Positions 24,727 through 32,868 of a DNA stretch of 64,000 bases are shown here, piece by piece. A program made the translations under genes and the position numbers. Under the pieces are notes generated by a model. The model was given only the letters and a program-made list of their open reading frames with translations, had not been told where the DNA came from and did no database searches. The DNA is from Desulfolinea sp050305405 (GTDB lineage Bacteria; Chloroflexota; Anaerolineae; Anaerolineales; Villigracilaceae): positions 226,260-290,259 of the forward strand of contig JBNLFG010000004.1 of NCBI GenBank assembly GCA_050305405.1. Reading direction: 5' to 3'. Within the stretch, counting starts at the first letter, position 1, and the number at the start of each line of letters is the position of its first letter.

Positions 24727-27700
24727 TTAGCTCTTCCCCTCGATCACATCGGGGATATTGGGTTGCCAGGCCTCGTAGTGATGCTTACAGAGCCAGCGGA
24801 AGTCGCCCGTGTAGGTGGTGACGCGATGCAGACCGAGTTTGGCGTGCGTGGGATCCTGCTCGCGGATGAGTTGGTGTAGCGCCAGAATGCCGGAGCGTTC
24901 CACTTCATCAAGTATTTGGCCCGGTTCTAATTTATGTTTAGATGCCTTAATTTCATCCGGCAATTTTCCGATGATAGCGTTCCCTAAGTTGAATTCATCT
25001 TCCCATGTTTTCGTGAACGCCGCATTACCAAAGATGTTGATTGAAGGCACGGTCATAGGGGAGAAAAGTTTCAGCATTCCCAATATGAATTTCGCGGTTG
25101 GGGCAATCTTCACGACAAAATCATGAGGTTTATCAAGCTCATAAATACCTTTTCCCGTTTCAACAACAGGATGTGGTTGGCTGTCATGTTCGCACCACAA
25201 ATGAACTTCCATTGGTCGGGAAATGAGATGTTCCCAAGGAAGACTGGTATCACGTGAGCGCAAGTTGAAAAGGCGTGGCCCACTTTTTGCTTCGTTCGTG
25301 ATTGCACGCATTGTAGCCACAAAATAATTCGTAATGCGACTTTGAATCTCCCTGGTGGCTTGAAGTTGTAAATCGGCTTTGCTATCCAACGTGTTTAGTT
25401 TCTGATTGATTTCTTGCAACTGTATTTCTGGACTATGGACAGCAAATCCCATCAGCATGTCAGAAATAGAATGTATCTGAAAGCAATCTTGGCACGGAAA
25501 CGCTGGAACACCTTTCGCCATAAACTCGCGTAATGCCTTCACCTGAAAACGCCCTTTGCAATGTTTGCCATCTTCATGGATTGTCGGGCAGGGAATGGTG
25601 AAGCGATAATGCCCTTCCAAGCCGGGCCAGTTGTCTTTGATGAGTTTCTTAAGCGTATCCTGCAGGACGGTCATGAAGTATTGGGGCCAATCGGCTTGAG
25701 CGTAGACGTGTAGTTCGCGCCCACGTTTCTCGACGAAGGCTTCACCGTGCGGTTCATATTTCAAAAACATGCCCTTTTGCCAATGCAGGCGGTGATGACA
25801 ATCATCGCTGGGATCGTGTATATCCACCGCATAGTCGTGCGTGCGGACGATCATCCAGGGCATGAGGCCGGGCGGATCTTCGTCCATAGCGCAGATCATG
25901 GCGATGCGGCGGGCGTTTTCGGGGATATCCTGCTCGGGCAACCAGGGGAGTTCGGGGCGCACCTGCGGCACATGTTGGGCAACCAAACTGGCTTTCCCAT
26001 CCGGCAGGCGATAGGAGACGTCGTATTTTTCCATCAGCCGCAAGAAGAAGGGATAGAGTTCGGGCGTGTAGCGCGGTTCATCTTTGAACTCGTGGTCGTG
26101 CCAGACTTCGAAGAGACGTTCGTCGGGCAGGATGCCGTCTGCCTCCTGTGTGGCGCGGTCTTCGAGCACAAAGCCGATCGCTTTGGTGAGCCACTGCGGT
26201 TTCAGGACGACGTCGTTGCGCAGATTTTCATCCTCGCCGTAGTGGACGATATAGCCGAGATCGTGCATCAGCCCCGCCAGCGTGGATATGTCGATCTCGC
26301 TCAGGGTGTGCTTGGCGCAGACTTCGGCAAAATTGGTGTAGGAGATGCGCGGATCGGCGCTCTCGATCAGTTCATCACGCGCCGCTTTCCAGTTGTTGTT
26401 GAAGAGCATCCCCATTTGTTCGAGTTGGGCGGCTTCTGCGGCGATGACTTCTTTCAATTCGGCGATGCCGAACATCTCGCCTGTGGATTCATCGGGCACA
26501 AGGCTGTCCACTTCGTAGAAACCGGCGATCATCTCGGGATAATCGCGCAGGAAAACGGGCTGGTCGATGCGGGCGATGCGCTCGCCTGTTTTTGCATGCG
26601 TCGAGACGATGATAACGCGCGCATCTGCACCCACCCGCAGGCGGATCATATTCAGCCAATCTTCGACCTGCCCTTTACCCACGCCGCCGCGCGGCTCCCA
26701 GACCAGGATATAGAGCGAGCGCCGACTGAAAAAGAATTGATGCGTGACGCGGTAGACATTTTGCCCGCCAAAATCCCAGGCATTTAGTTGGATTTCCACG
26801 TCTTCTTTCTCAGGGTGGGGCAGTTTCATTTTATGAATATCAATCCCGTGCGTGGTGGTTTCGCCCGCTTTGGGGGCGTCGCCTGCATCCCCTTTGAGCG
26901 CTTTCAATAAGGTGGTTTTGCCCACATCGCCTTCACCGACCAAAACCAGCCTGGCTTCGTGGAGCGGCTCGGCACCTTTTGATATGCTCCGCAGGTATGC
27001 CCTAACCGCCTCAAAACCCCTATAATATGCACTTCTTAAGGCAGGATCAAGATGTCTACTGTCGAGATGTAGTTGATTCAGCTTTGGAAGCTCTGCAAGA
27101 ACAGATGGTAGAGATGTAATCGTGTTTTCTTTCCCATCAGGATAATCCCAAAAATCAAAGTTCCACTGACGGCGGCTACGCCGAAGAGAACGACGCCAGT
27201 TATTCCACACTTTTCTAAATTTTGGGTTGGAAAAATCTAGGTGTTGCAGTTGCTTAAGTTGTCCTAGCCATTTCGGTACAGTTTTTAGTTGATTATCAGA
27301 AATTATTAGCGATTGTAATTGTTTAAGTTTACCTATATATTTTGGAAATGTTTTTAGTTGATTATCAGATATATCCAAGGATTTCAAGTTATGAAGTTGG
27401 CTCACAGATTTAGGAAATTCTTGCAATTCATTTGTCGAGAGATTCAAGGACTGCAATTGTATGAGTTGACCGATTGAGACTGGCAGGGTGGTTAGTTGGT
27501 TGTTGGAGAGATCCAGAGATGTTAACTCGGTGAGTTTTTCGATTGATTCTGGCAGAGCGGTCAGTTTGGTGTGGGAAATCGTTAGCGACTCTAATTGTCT
27601 AAGTTCCCAAATAGACTCTGGTAACTCAGTGAGTTTGTTTTCATCTTTCGTATTGAAACCGCCACCAAGAACAAGTTCCGTTGCGCCCGATTGCAGGGCT

Positions 27701-27747
27701 GCCTGAATTTTCTTTTCTGCTTCGTGATAGGCTGTGTCTTTTGGCAT
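24727..27747 (-). CDS. Leucine-rich-repeat Roco GTPase
   Basis: 1006 residues. Residues ~35-230 hold about seven LRRs of the bacterial 23-residue type (LTSLDLSNNQLTTLPVSIGQL and relatives). A Roc GTPase domain follows: P-loop GEGDVGKT at 271-278, DFGGQ at 325-329 in place of DxxG, and STHAK near 382 where Ras has NKxD. A COR dimerisation domain covers roughly 430-760. The last ~200 residues contain TIPCPTIHEDGKHCKG, a Cys-rich patch (FPCQDCF), and an unfamiliar domain ending in WLCKHHYEAW, perhaps a zinc site. Bacterial Roco proteins are dimeric nucleotide-driven switches of mostly unknown output. The ATG has AAGGGA upstream; the gene is flanked by repeats and is monocistronic. Confidence 0.92.
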   Translation of the reverse strand: MPKDTAYHEAEKKIQAALQSGATELVLGGGFNTKDENKLTELPESIWELRQLESLTISHTKLTALPESIEKLTELTSLDLSNNQLTTLPVSIGQLIQLQSLNLSTNELQEFPKSVSQLHNLKSLDISDNQLKTFPKYIGKLKQLQSLIISDNQLKTVPKWLGQLKQLQHLDFSNPKFRKVWNNWRRSLRRSRRQWNFDFWDYPDGKENTITSLPSVLAELPKLNQLHLDSRHLDPALRSAYYRGFEAVRAYLRSISKGAEPLHEARLVLVGEGDVGKTTLLKALKGDAGDAPKAGETTTHGIDIHKMKLPHPEKEDVEIQLNAWDFGGQNVYRVTHQFFFSRRSLYILVWEPRGGVGKGQVEDWLNMIRLRVGADARVIIVSTHAKTGERIARIDQPVFLRDYPEMIAGFYEVDSLVPDESTGEMFGIAELKEVIAAEAAQLEQMGMLFNNNWKAARDELIESADPRISYTNFAEVCAKHTLSEIDISTLAGLMHDLGYIVHYGEDENLRNDVVLKPQWLTKAIGFVLEDRATQEADGILPDERLFEVWHDHEFKDEPRYTPELYPFFLRLMEKYDVSYRLPDGKASLVAQHVPQVRPELPWLPEQDIPENARRIAMICAMDEDPPGLMPWMIVRTHDYAVDIHDPSDDCHHRLHWQKGMFLKYEPHGEAFVEKRGRELHVYAQADWPQYFMTVLQDTLKKLIKDNWPGLEGHYRFTIPCPTIHEDGKHCKGRFQVKALREFMAKGVPAFPCQDCFQIHSISDMLMGFAVHSPEIQLQEINQKLNTLDSKADLQLQATREIQSRITNYFVATMRAITNEAKSGPRLFNLRSRDTSLPWEHLISRPMEVHLWCEHDSQPHPVVETGKGIYELDKPHDFVVKIAPTAKFILGMLKLFSPMTVPSINIFGNAAFTKTWEDEFNLGNAIIGKLPDEIKASKHKLEPGQILDEVERSGILALHQLIREQDPTHAKLGLHRVTTYTGDFRWLCKHHYEAWQPNIPDVIEGKS

Positions 27748-27761
27748 GGTTTTTCCCTTTC

Positions 27762-27890
27762 AGCCCCCTCTGTCCTGCGGACATCTCCCCCCGGTGGGGG
27801 GAGAATCTTGTCTCGTGAGTGGTACCTGTCCCTTCCCCCCTCGTCCCCATTCGGGGATGCTGTGCGAGGGGAAGGTTAGGAAGGGGGCTT
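27762..27890. repeat. GC-rich CCCCCTC palindromic element, copy P2
   Basis: AGCCCCCTCTGTCC ... GGTTAGGAAGGGGGCT with internal hairpins (CCCCCCGGTGGGGGG and CCCCATTCGGGG). The GTCCTGCGGACATCTCCCC part mirrors the element at 3507. Directly upstream of the Roco ATG. Confidence 0.8.
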
Positions 27891-27976
27891 TTCACAATTA
27901 TAGCTTTAAAAAATTCGCGTCATTCGCAAATTCGCGCAATTCGCGTTAAAAACTTTCTGCCCCTTCGTGTTAGGAC

Positions 27977-28009
27977 AAGTGCAACGCACTTTTAAGGTGC
28001 GTTGCACTT
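27977..28009. repeat. 33-bp hairpin of the 16-1-16 type
   Basis: AAGTGCAACGCACTTT, one base, AAGGTGCGTTGCACTT; one T-G mismatch near the centre. It lies six bases after the glutaminase gene end (minus strand) but lacks a T-run. Confidence 0.8.
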
Positions 28010-28014
28010 TGGAT

Positions 28015-28929
28015 TTAGAAGATCGAAATCCCCGTCAACGTCGTCAGCAGCTCGAGCGCCTTTGTGCCTGCCAGCGAATTGCCGTTCTCGTTCAAGCCCG
28101 GTGACCAGGCGCAGACACTGAACTCGCCCGGCATCACCGCCAATATCCCGCCGCCGACGCCGCTCTTGCCCGGCAGCCCGACGCGATAGGCAAAATCACC
28201 GACGGCGTCGTAGGTGCCGCAGGTCAGCATCAGCGATTGGATGTACTTGGCCTGATTGGGTTGTACGATCATCTCGTTTGTGGCGGGTATCCGGCCCTGG
28301 TTGGCGAGAAAAAGCCCGGCGCGCGCAAGGTCAGAACAAGTCATGGCGATGGCACAATGATGAAAGTAGGCATCCAGCACGGATTCGGGTTCGTTGCGCA
28401 AATTGCCAAAACTCTTGATGAAATTCGCCAGCGCCACATTCCTGTATCCCGTCGCCTTCTCCGATCCCGCCACCTTCAGGTCAAAGGCGATCGTCTCATT
28501 CTGCGCCAGCTTCCGCACAAAATTGAGCACCGTCTCGTGGGCATTTTCCAAATGCGATAGGATCATATCCGTCACCACCAGCGCGCCCGCGTTGATAAAC
28601 GGGTTGCGCGGGATGCCGTTCTCATACTCCAGTTGGACGAGTGAATTGAACGCCGTCCCCGAAGGCTCGCGCCCGATGCGCTGCCATAAGGCATCCCCTT
28701 CAAGGCGCATCGCCAGCGTCAGCGTGAAAAGCTTCGAAATACTCTGGATGGAGAAGGGCTCCGCCGCGTCCCCGACCTGAAACTGGTCGCCGCTGTGGGT
28801 AATGAGTGCCATCCCGAACTTGCTCGGCGAAACGTGTGCCAACTCGGGGATATAGTCTGCAACCGCCCCTTCTTGCAGAAGGGGTTGCACTTCTGTGTAA
28901 ATTTCTTTGAGAATTGCTTGATAGTCCAT
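28015..28929 (-). CDS. glsA: Glutaminase
   Basis: Serine-dependent glutaminase of 304 residues, hydrolysing glutamine to glutamate and ammonia in the cytosol. The beta-lactamase-like catalytic pair is in PFSIQSISKLF (Ser63 and Lys66). Further family motifs are SGTAFNSLVQLEYENGIPRNPFINAGALV, a conserved tyrosine-rich middle, and KSGVGGGILAVMPG near the C-terminus. I start at MDYQAIL, with AAAGGT upstream; the longer frame runs through the MITE-like element at 29009. The single-domain length is normal for the bacterial enzyme. It is transcribed away from the lipoprotein gene at 29204. Confidence 0.95.
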   Translation of the reverse strand: MDYQAILKEIYTEVQPLLQEGAVADYIPELAHVSPSKFGMALITHSGDQFQVGDAAEPFSIQSISKLFTLTLAMRLEGDALWQRIGREPSGTAFNSLVQLEYENGIPRNPFINAGALVVTDMILSHLENAHETVLNFVRKLAQNETIAFDLKVAGSEKATGYRNVALANFIKSFGNLRNEPESVLDAYFHHCAIAMTCSDLARAGLFLANQGRIPATNEMIVQPNQAKYIQSLMLTCGTYDAVGDFAYRVGLPGKSGVGGGILAVMPGEFSVCAWSPGLNENGNSLAGTKALELLTTLTGISIF

Positions 28930-28999
28930 GGCATTTACCTTTGTGGTCGTTTGATGGTTGTATTCTAATGGCTTGTAAAGACAGGAGGGGAATGTGTTT

Positions 29000-29148
29000 G
29001 TTTTCTTGCAGCAATTCCAAATTTGGATGAATCTACCCTTACGGGCACGCGCGCGAGGCAGTTTCACCGCCGAAGCAGTCTTTGGGGGGAGTTTCGGTGC
29101 AAGTGCATGCTGCTCGCGGAGTCATATTTGAAATTGCTGGTTTTCTTG
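29000..29148. mobile_element. MITE-like element (131 bp) with 9-bp target duplication
   Basis: The element 29009-29139 begins CAGCAATTCCAAATTTG and ends with the inverted copy CATATTTGAAATTGCTG, matching at 15 of 17 positions. It is bracketed exactly by the direct repeat GTTTTCTTG (29000-29008 and 29140-29148), as expected of a transposition target duplication. The interior is GC-rich with its own nested inverted segments (GCGCGAGGCAG with CTGCTCGCGG; TTTCACCGCCGAA with TTTCGGTG) and codes for nothing. A non-autonomous element is the simplest reading; the transposase would be elsewhere. Confidence 0.8.
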
Positions 29149-29203
29149 TAATCGGACAGCTTATGTCATAAAATCAAATTGTCCAACCAGAAAAGGAGAC
29201 GTT

Positions 29204-29875
29204 ATGAGAAAGAATACCCTGTACCTTGTGTTTATTGTCTTGATGCTTTCGCTCTCGGCATGTAATTTTGGCACGCCCTCCCCTACGCCAACCCCGGAGG
29301 TGATCACGATCGTCGTCACGGCGACACCCGAACCCGCGACGCCGACCACTATCCCAACTGAGACCCCGCCTGAGCCGACGGCGACCATCGCTCCGCCGAC
29401 CGCGACGGTTGTTGTGGATACTGCAACACCGGAACTGCTGCGCTTCTATGTATCAGGCACCGTCTGGCACGATAAATGCAGCCCGCTGGATGGCACTACT
29501 TATACATCTCCACCGGAAGGGTGTGTAGATAAGGCTGGCGGCGGCTATGTTGCCAATGGGACTTTCGATGCGGGTGAAGGAGGCATCGCGGGGGTGACCG
29601 TTCGTTTGGAGCTCGAATGCAGCTATGGCGCATTCACAACAACGACCGACGCGAATGGCTATTACAGCATGTCCTTCACGGTGCCCAAAGATGCAGGGGT
29701 GGTTCAGCAGCGCATCTGCCTCAGCATTGATGCGCTCAATGATGGGAATGACACGGTTCTGATCCCCGGCGGCTGGACGTACCCCAGCAGTGGCGCGACA
29801 GTCCTCTATGATGTCGTCATCCCTGTCGAGGAGCCGAATACCTTCAACTTCGGTTGGGATTTCCAGTTTAAATAA
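29204..29875 (+). CDS. Secreted lipoprotein with SdrD/Cna-B-like domain
   Basis: 223 residues. Signal peptide with lipobox LSAC (lipidated Cys20), then a Thr/Pro-rich stalk (~residues 25-75), then a compact domain with repeated GTVWHDKC, GGIAGVTVRLEL and TTTDANGYYSMSFTVP segments. That last pattern (G-x-x-V-x-L...T-x-x-x-G-x-Y-x-F) is typical of SdrD-B/carboxypeptidase-regulatory-like beta sandwiches in surface proteins. It is anchored on the outside of the membrane. GGAGA lies before the ATG. The next gene starts 20 nt downstream and is another lipoprotein; the two probably form an operon. Confidence 0.85.
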   Translation: MRKNTLYLVFIVLMLSLSACNFGTPSPTPTPEVITIVVTATPEPATPTTIPTETPPEPTATIAPPTATVVVDTATPELLRFYVSGTVWHDKCSPLDGTTYTSPPEGCVDKAGGGYVANGTFDAGEGGIAGVTVRLELECSYGAFTTTTDANGYYSMSFTVPKDAGVVQQRICLSIDALNDGNDTVLIPGGWTYPSSGATVLYDVVIPVEEPNTFNFGWDFQFK

Positions 29876-29895
29876 GGCTTTTTTAGGAGAGATTG

Positions 29896-30960
29896 ATGAA
29901 AAGGGCTGTCTTTATTGGGTTGATCGTTACGCTGCTGCTTTCCGCCTGTTCGGTGAGCGAAACTGTGCCAACGATAACGGCAGTCCCTTCTCTAACGCCT
30001 TCGCCAACACTGACCCCATCCCCAACGGCGACAGCCACTGCGACTCCTATCCCTACCGCGACACCCTTTCAACATCCACTCTCGATCGAGGGGATGCGTG
30101 CGGACGAATACCCCGGCAGCGAGATTGTAATCGAAGAAGAACTCACGCCGGGCAGCAATTACAGCCGTTATTATGTCTCGTATCAGTCGGAGGGTTTGAC
30201 GATTTATGGACTGCTGACCGTCCCTGATGGGGAGATGCCGGATACCGGCTGGCCGGTGATCGTTTTCAATCATGGTTACATCCCGCCGGAAGTTTACAAA
30301 ACCACCGAACGCTACATCGCCTATGTGGATTTGATTGCCCGCAGCGGCTATATCGTCTTTCGCACCGATTATCGGGGGCATGACCAATCTGAAGGGGAGG
30401 CGCGCGGCGCTTATAGTAGGCCGGATTATACGGTGGATGTGCTCAACGCCGTGGCGTCGATTAAACGGTATCCAGCCGCGGATCCAGAGCGTATCGGCAT
30501 GTGGGGGCATAGCATGGGTGGATATATCACGCTGCGCAGTATGGTTGTCTCGCAGGATATTAAAGTCGGTGTGATCTGGGCCGGAGTTGTGGTTTCGTAT
30601 CCCGATCTGCTGACCAAGTGGCGGCGCGGCGAGAACGCCGTTGTCCCGACCCCGCGACCGACTTCGTGGCGTACCACGCTTTTTGAGCAGTACGGCAGCT
30701 TTGAAGAAAATCCCGAATTCTGGGATGCGATCTCGTCAAATACCTATGTGGCGGATATTTCGGGGCCCGTCCAATTGCATCACGGAACAAATGACAAAGA
30801 TGTGCCGCTGGAGTTTTCGGAAATTCTCTTTTATGAGCTGTTGGATGCCGATCAGTATGTGGAGTTGTATACCTATGAGGGCGATAACCACAATATCTCA
30901 AAGTATTTCAATTTGGCAATGGAGCGGACGATCGAGTTTTTTGATCGGTATTTGAAGTGA
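29896..30960 (+). CDS. Lipoprotein alpha/beta hydrolase (S9-like)
   Basis: 354 residues. Signal peptide and lipobox LSAC (Cys18), a Thr-Pro-rich stalk, then an alpha/beta-hydrolase domain of the prolyl-oligopeptidase/acyl-peptidase kind: the oxyanion region VFNHGYIPP, the DYRGHDQSEG turn, nucleophile elbow GHSMGG, the acid in GTNDKDVPLE and the His in GDNHNIS. It would hydrolyse peptides or esters outside the cell membrane; substrate unknown. I use ATG 29896 (AGGAG upstream) instead of the TTG just before it. A strong terminator follows immediately. Confidence 0.88.
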   Translation: MKRAVFIGLIVTLLLSACSVSETVPTITAVPSLTPSPTLTPSPTATATATPIPTATPFQHPLSIEGMRADEYPGSEIVIEEELTPGSNYSRYYVSYQSEGLTIYGLLTVPDGEMPDTGWPVIVFNHGYIPPEVYKTTERYIAYVDLIARSGYIVFRTDYRGHDQSEGEARGAYSRPDYTVDVLNAVASIKRYPAADPERIGMWGHSMGGYITLRSMVVSQDIKVGVIWAGVVVSYPDLLTKWRRGENAVVPTPRPTSWRTTLFEQYGSFEENPEFWDAISSNTYVADISGPVQLHHGTNDKDVPLEFSEILFYELLDADQYVELYTYEGDNHNISKYFNLAMERTIEFFDRYLK

Positions 30961-30966
30961 GCAACG

Positions 30967-30994
30967 AAGCCCCTGAAAGTTCAGGGGCTTTTTT
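30967..30994 (+). terminator. Terminator of the lipoprotein pair
   Basis: AAGCCCCTGA-AAGT-TCAGGGGCTTTTTT, seven bases after the hydrolase stop. Confidence 0.9.
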
Positions 30995-31034
30995 GTTCAG
31001 TTTGTTCATTCTTTTATTACGTAATGAATATTTG

Positions 31035-31040
31035 TATAAT
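31035..31040 (+). promoter_or_regulatory. -10 box and nearby dyad upstream of gene 31065
   Basis: TGTATAAT, an extended -10 box, lies 24 nt before the ATG. A perfect dyad ATTACGTAAT sits just upstream (31016-31025), in the spacer region where a repressor could bind. No clear -35 box. Confidence 0.5.
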
Positions 31041-31064
31041 ATTTAGTAGTGAAAGGGAGCACAA

Positions 31065-31538
31065 ATGCCGATCAATATCCCAACTGTTCTTGAAGTGTTT
31101 GCTTCAACGGCAAAAACGATTGACGCGTTTAAAAACTGGCGCAATGCAACGGCCAGGAATTCCTGGGAACTCATCGAAGAATTGGAGAATAATTCTCTCC
31201 AGTGTTGGACTGTGTTAGACAAAAATGTTCCTGTTGGAGATATTGTTAATAAATTGTCCACTGCTGAATATGACCGTTTGCGGAAAGATAATTTCAACTT
31301 CAACAACATTCGAAAGAGAAAGGTCTATCACTACAAATCCATGCAGGGAACAGACTTGGAGTTCTTGGGCGGAAAAGAAACAAAAGTTTTAATCACCAAT
31401 ATCTATGACAGGATCAAGGATTTAAAGAAAAAATATCCTTTTGCCGATGATGGAGCCAAGAAGAGATGGTATACGCGCGTTGCCAATATTCAAAAAAGGA
31501 TTCTGTTGTTACTCAGACATGTGAGGGCACAAGCGTAA
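31065..31538 (+). CDS. Small AT-rich protein of unknown function (157 aa)
   Basis: 157 residues, soluble, rich in Lys, Asn and Arg. A predicted helical protein: the N-terminal VLEVFASTAKTIDAFKNW, a middle KLSTAEYDRLRKDNFNFNNIRKRKVYHYKSM, and a basic C-terminal helix (KRWYTRVANIQKRILLLLRHVR). Ribosome binding site AAGGGAG is good, and it has its own promoter and terminator, so it is a real gene. It is much more AT-rich than neighbours and boxed between two nearly identical hairpin terminators (30967 and 31547), like an inserted single-gene cassette. I do not recognise the family. Confidence 0.7.
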   Translation: MPINIPTVLEVFASTAKTIDAFKNWRNATARNSWELIEELENNSLQCWTVLDKNVPVGDIVNKLSTAEYDRLRKDNFNFNNIRKRKVYHYKSMQGTDLEFLGGKETKVLITNIYDRIKDLKKKYPFADDGAKKRWYTRVANIQKRILLLLRHVRAQA

Positions 31539-31546
31539 AGATCGCG

Positions 31547-31572
31547 AAGCCCCTGATTTCAGGGGCTTTTTT
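31547..31572 (+). terminator. Terminator of gene 31065
   Basis: AAGCCCCTGA-TT-TCAGGGGCTTTTTT; the same stem as the terminator at 30967. Confidence 0.9.
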
Positions 31573-31585
31573 CTTAGCTATTTTG

Positions 31586-31591
31586 TATAAT
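31586..31591 (+). promoter_or_regulatory. -10 box upstream of the GNAT gene
   Basis: TTTTGTATAATAAG: an extended -10 box 38 nt before the TTG start of the GNAT gene, directly behind the preceding terminator. Confidence 0.55.
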
Positions 31592-31629
31592 AAGAGAATA
31601 AAAAACCTGATCCACCGAAAGGATTTCCC

Positions 31630-32631
31630 TTGCCCATTCGCCCGCTCAAATTTCCTGCTGACATCGATTCTCTCATCGCCCTAACGATCAAAACATTTCA
31701 GTATCCCGAAAACGAGGCCTGGAGCGTTCAGGCCGACGACGAAGAGAATATCATCGACATGTTCGAAAGCGTCAAAAAACTCTGGCCGCTTTTTCGCTTC
31801 ATGGGCATCTTCTCCCCCGCCATGCGCGACATCCTGCAAGGCTATTTCTGGGAGGAAGATGGTCAGCCAGTGGGCACCATCGTGATGCAGCGCCGCAACA
31901 CCACATCCACGTGGATGATCGGCAACGTTGGCGTTTTGCCTGAATTTCGTCGTCGCGGGATTGCTCGACAATTGGTCGAAGCCAGTCTGGCATTGATCCG
32001 TGAAAAAGGCGGAGAAGTGGCCTTATTGGATGTGATCGCTGAAAATCTCCCCGCCTATCGGCTCTACCAGAACATGGGATTTACCCACTATACCGGAGAA
32101 ATCGAATTCAACTACCTGCACGAGACGCCCTTGCCCGAAGTTGGGTTGCCGAGTGGATACAGCGTCGCGCCGATGGGTAAATTCGAGTGGCGTCCGCGCT
32201 ACGAATTAGAGAAGGCCATCACCCCCGCGCATGTACAAGAATACGAACCCGTGACCGAAAAACATGCCAACCCCGGCAAAGGCTTGATGCTCTTGAGCTT
32301 GTTGATCAACAAACTCAGCGGACAAAAGGTTGAACGGCTTGCCTGCCGCACGCACGAAGGCGAGATGGTTGGGCGAGGCTATTACAACATCCGCAAAAAA
32401 GAGGGCGGCGTGAACGGAATCAATATCCGTGTTAATCCTGCCCATCCCGACTTGGCGGCGCATCTGCTGCCTTTCCTGATCAACACCGCCCTGCGGCTGG
32501 GACCCGGTCGGCGGATCGAATTTACCCTCCCCGCCTGGCAAACAGAATTAGTGACATTGGCAAAAGAACTGGGCTGCGAAAAACGCTATGCATATCACCG
32601 CATGGGAGTGAAGTTGACGCGCGGGGATTAA
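31630..32631 (+). CDS. GNAT-family N-acetyltransferase, two-domain
   Basis: 333 residues. The first half is a clear GNAT domain: NVGVLPEFRRRGIARQLVEASL (the acetyl-CoA binding R/Q-x-x-G-x-G/A segment) then ENLPAYRLYQNMGFTHY. The second half looks like a degenerate second GNAT-like domain with strands (VERLACRTHEGEMVGRGYYNI, GVNGINIRVNPAHP) but no clear acetyl-CoA loop, as in tandem GNAT proteins such as MshD. The start is a TTG with AAAGGA seven bases upstream; no ATG fits. The stop codon falls inside a palindrome at 32619. Acceptor substrate unknown. Confidence 0.85.
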   Translation: MPIRPLKFPADIDSLIALTIKTFQYPENEAWSVQADDEENIIDMFESVKKLWPLFRFMGIFSPAMRDILQGYFWEEDGQPVGTIVMQRRNTTSTWMIGNVGVLPEFRRRGIARQLVEASLALIREKGGEVALLDVIAENLPAYRLYQNMGFTHYTGEIEFNYLHETPLPEVGLPSGYSVAPMGKFEWRPRYELEKAITPAHVQEYEPVTEKHANPGKGLMLLSLLINKLSGQKVERLACRTHEGEMVGRGYYNIRKKEGGVNGINIRVNPAHPDLAAHLLPFLINTALRLGPGRRIEFTLPAWQTELVTLAKELGCEKRYAYHRMGVKLTRGD

Positions 32632-32640
32632 TCCCCGTGC
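32619..32640. repeat. GCGGGGATTAATCCCCG palindrome carrying the GNAT stop
   Basis: GCGGGGATTAATCCCCG with one imperfect outer pair; the TAA at its centre is the stop codon of the GNAT gene. More repeat-like text follows to about 32745 (GCTAC...GTAGC, CCGCTTTAGCGG). Confidence 0.7.
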
Positions 32641-32791
32641 TACATAGCCAAAGCCGACTGCCCTAAAGGGTGCTTCGCGAAAGGCGACTCCGCTTTAGCG
32701 GGGTTGAGCATCGTAGCAAGAGACGTTCACGTCCGTGCGGACGAGAAGAACAAGAAGCCCCTGAATTTCAACTTCTTTCAAGAGCAAAAGG

Positions 32792-32797
32792 TATAAT
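32792..32797 (+). promoter_or_regulatory. -10 box upstream of the TIR gene
   Basis: GGTATAATCTG, about 70 nt before the ATG used here for the TIR protein (24 nt before the alternative TTG). Confidence 0.45.
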
Positions 32798-32868
32798 CTG
32801 TCAACAGGGAACATGTTCTATTGAACTTTCTCAAACTTATATTAAATAATCCTGATATGGGGTTCCAA

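Noticed and set aside
25747..26787. 346-residue plus-strand open frame
   Set aside because: Antisense to the Roco gene, whose GTPase and COR motifs are intact on the other strand.
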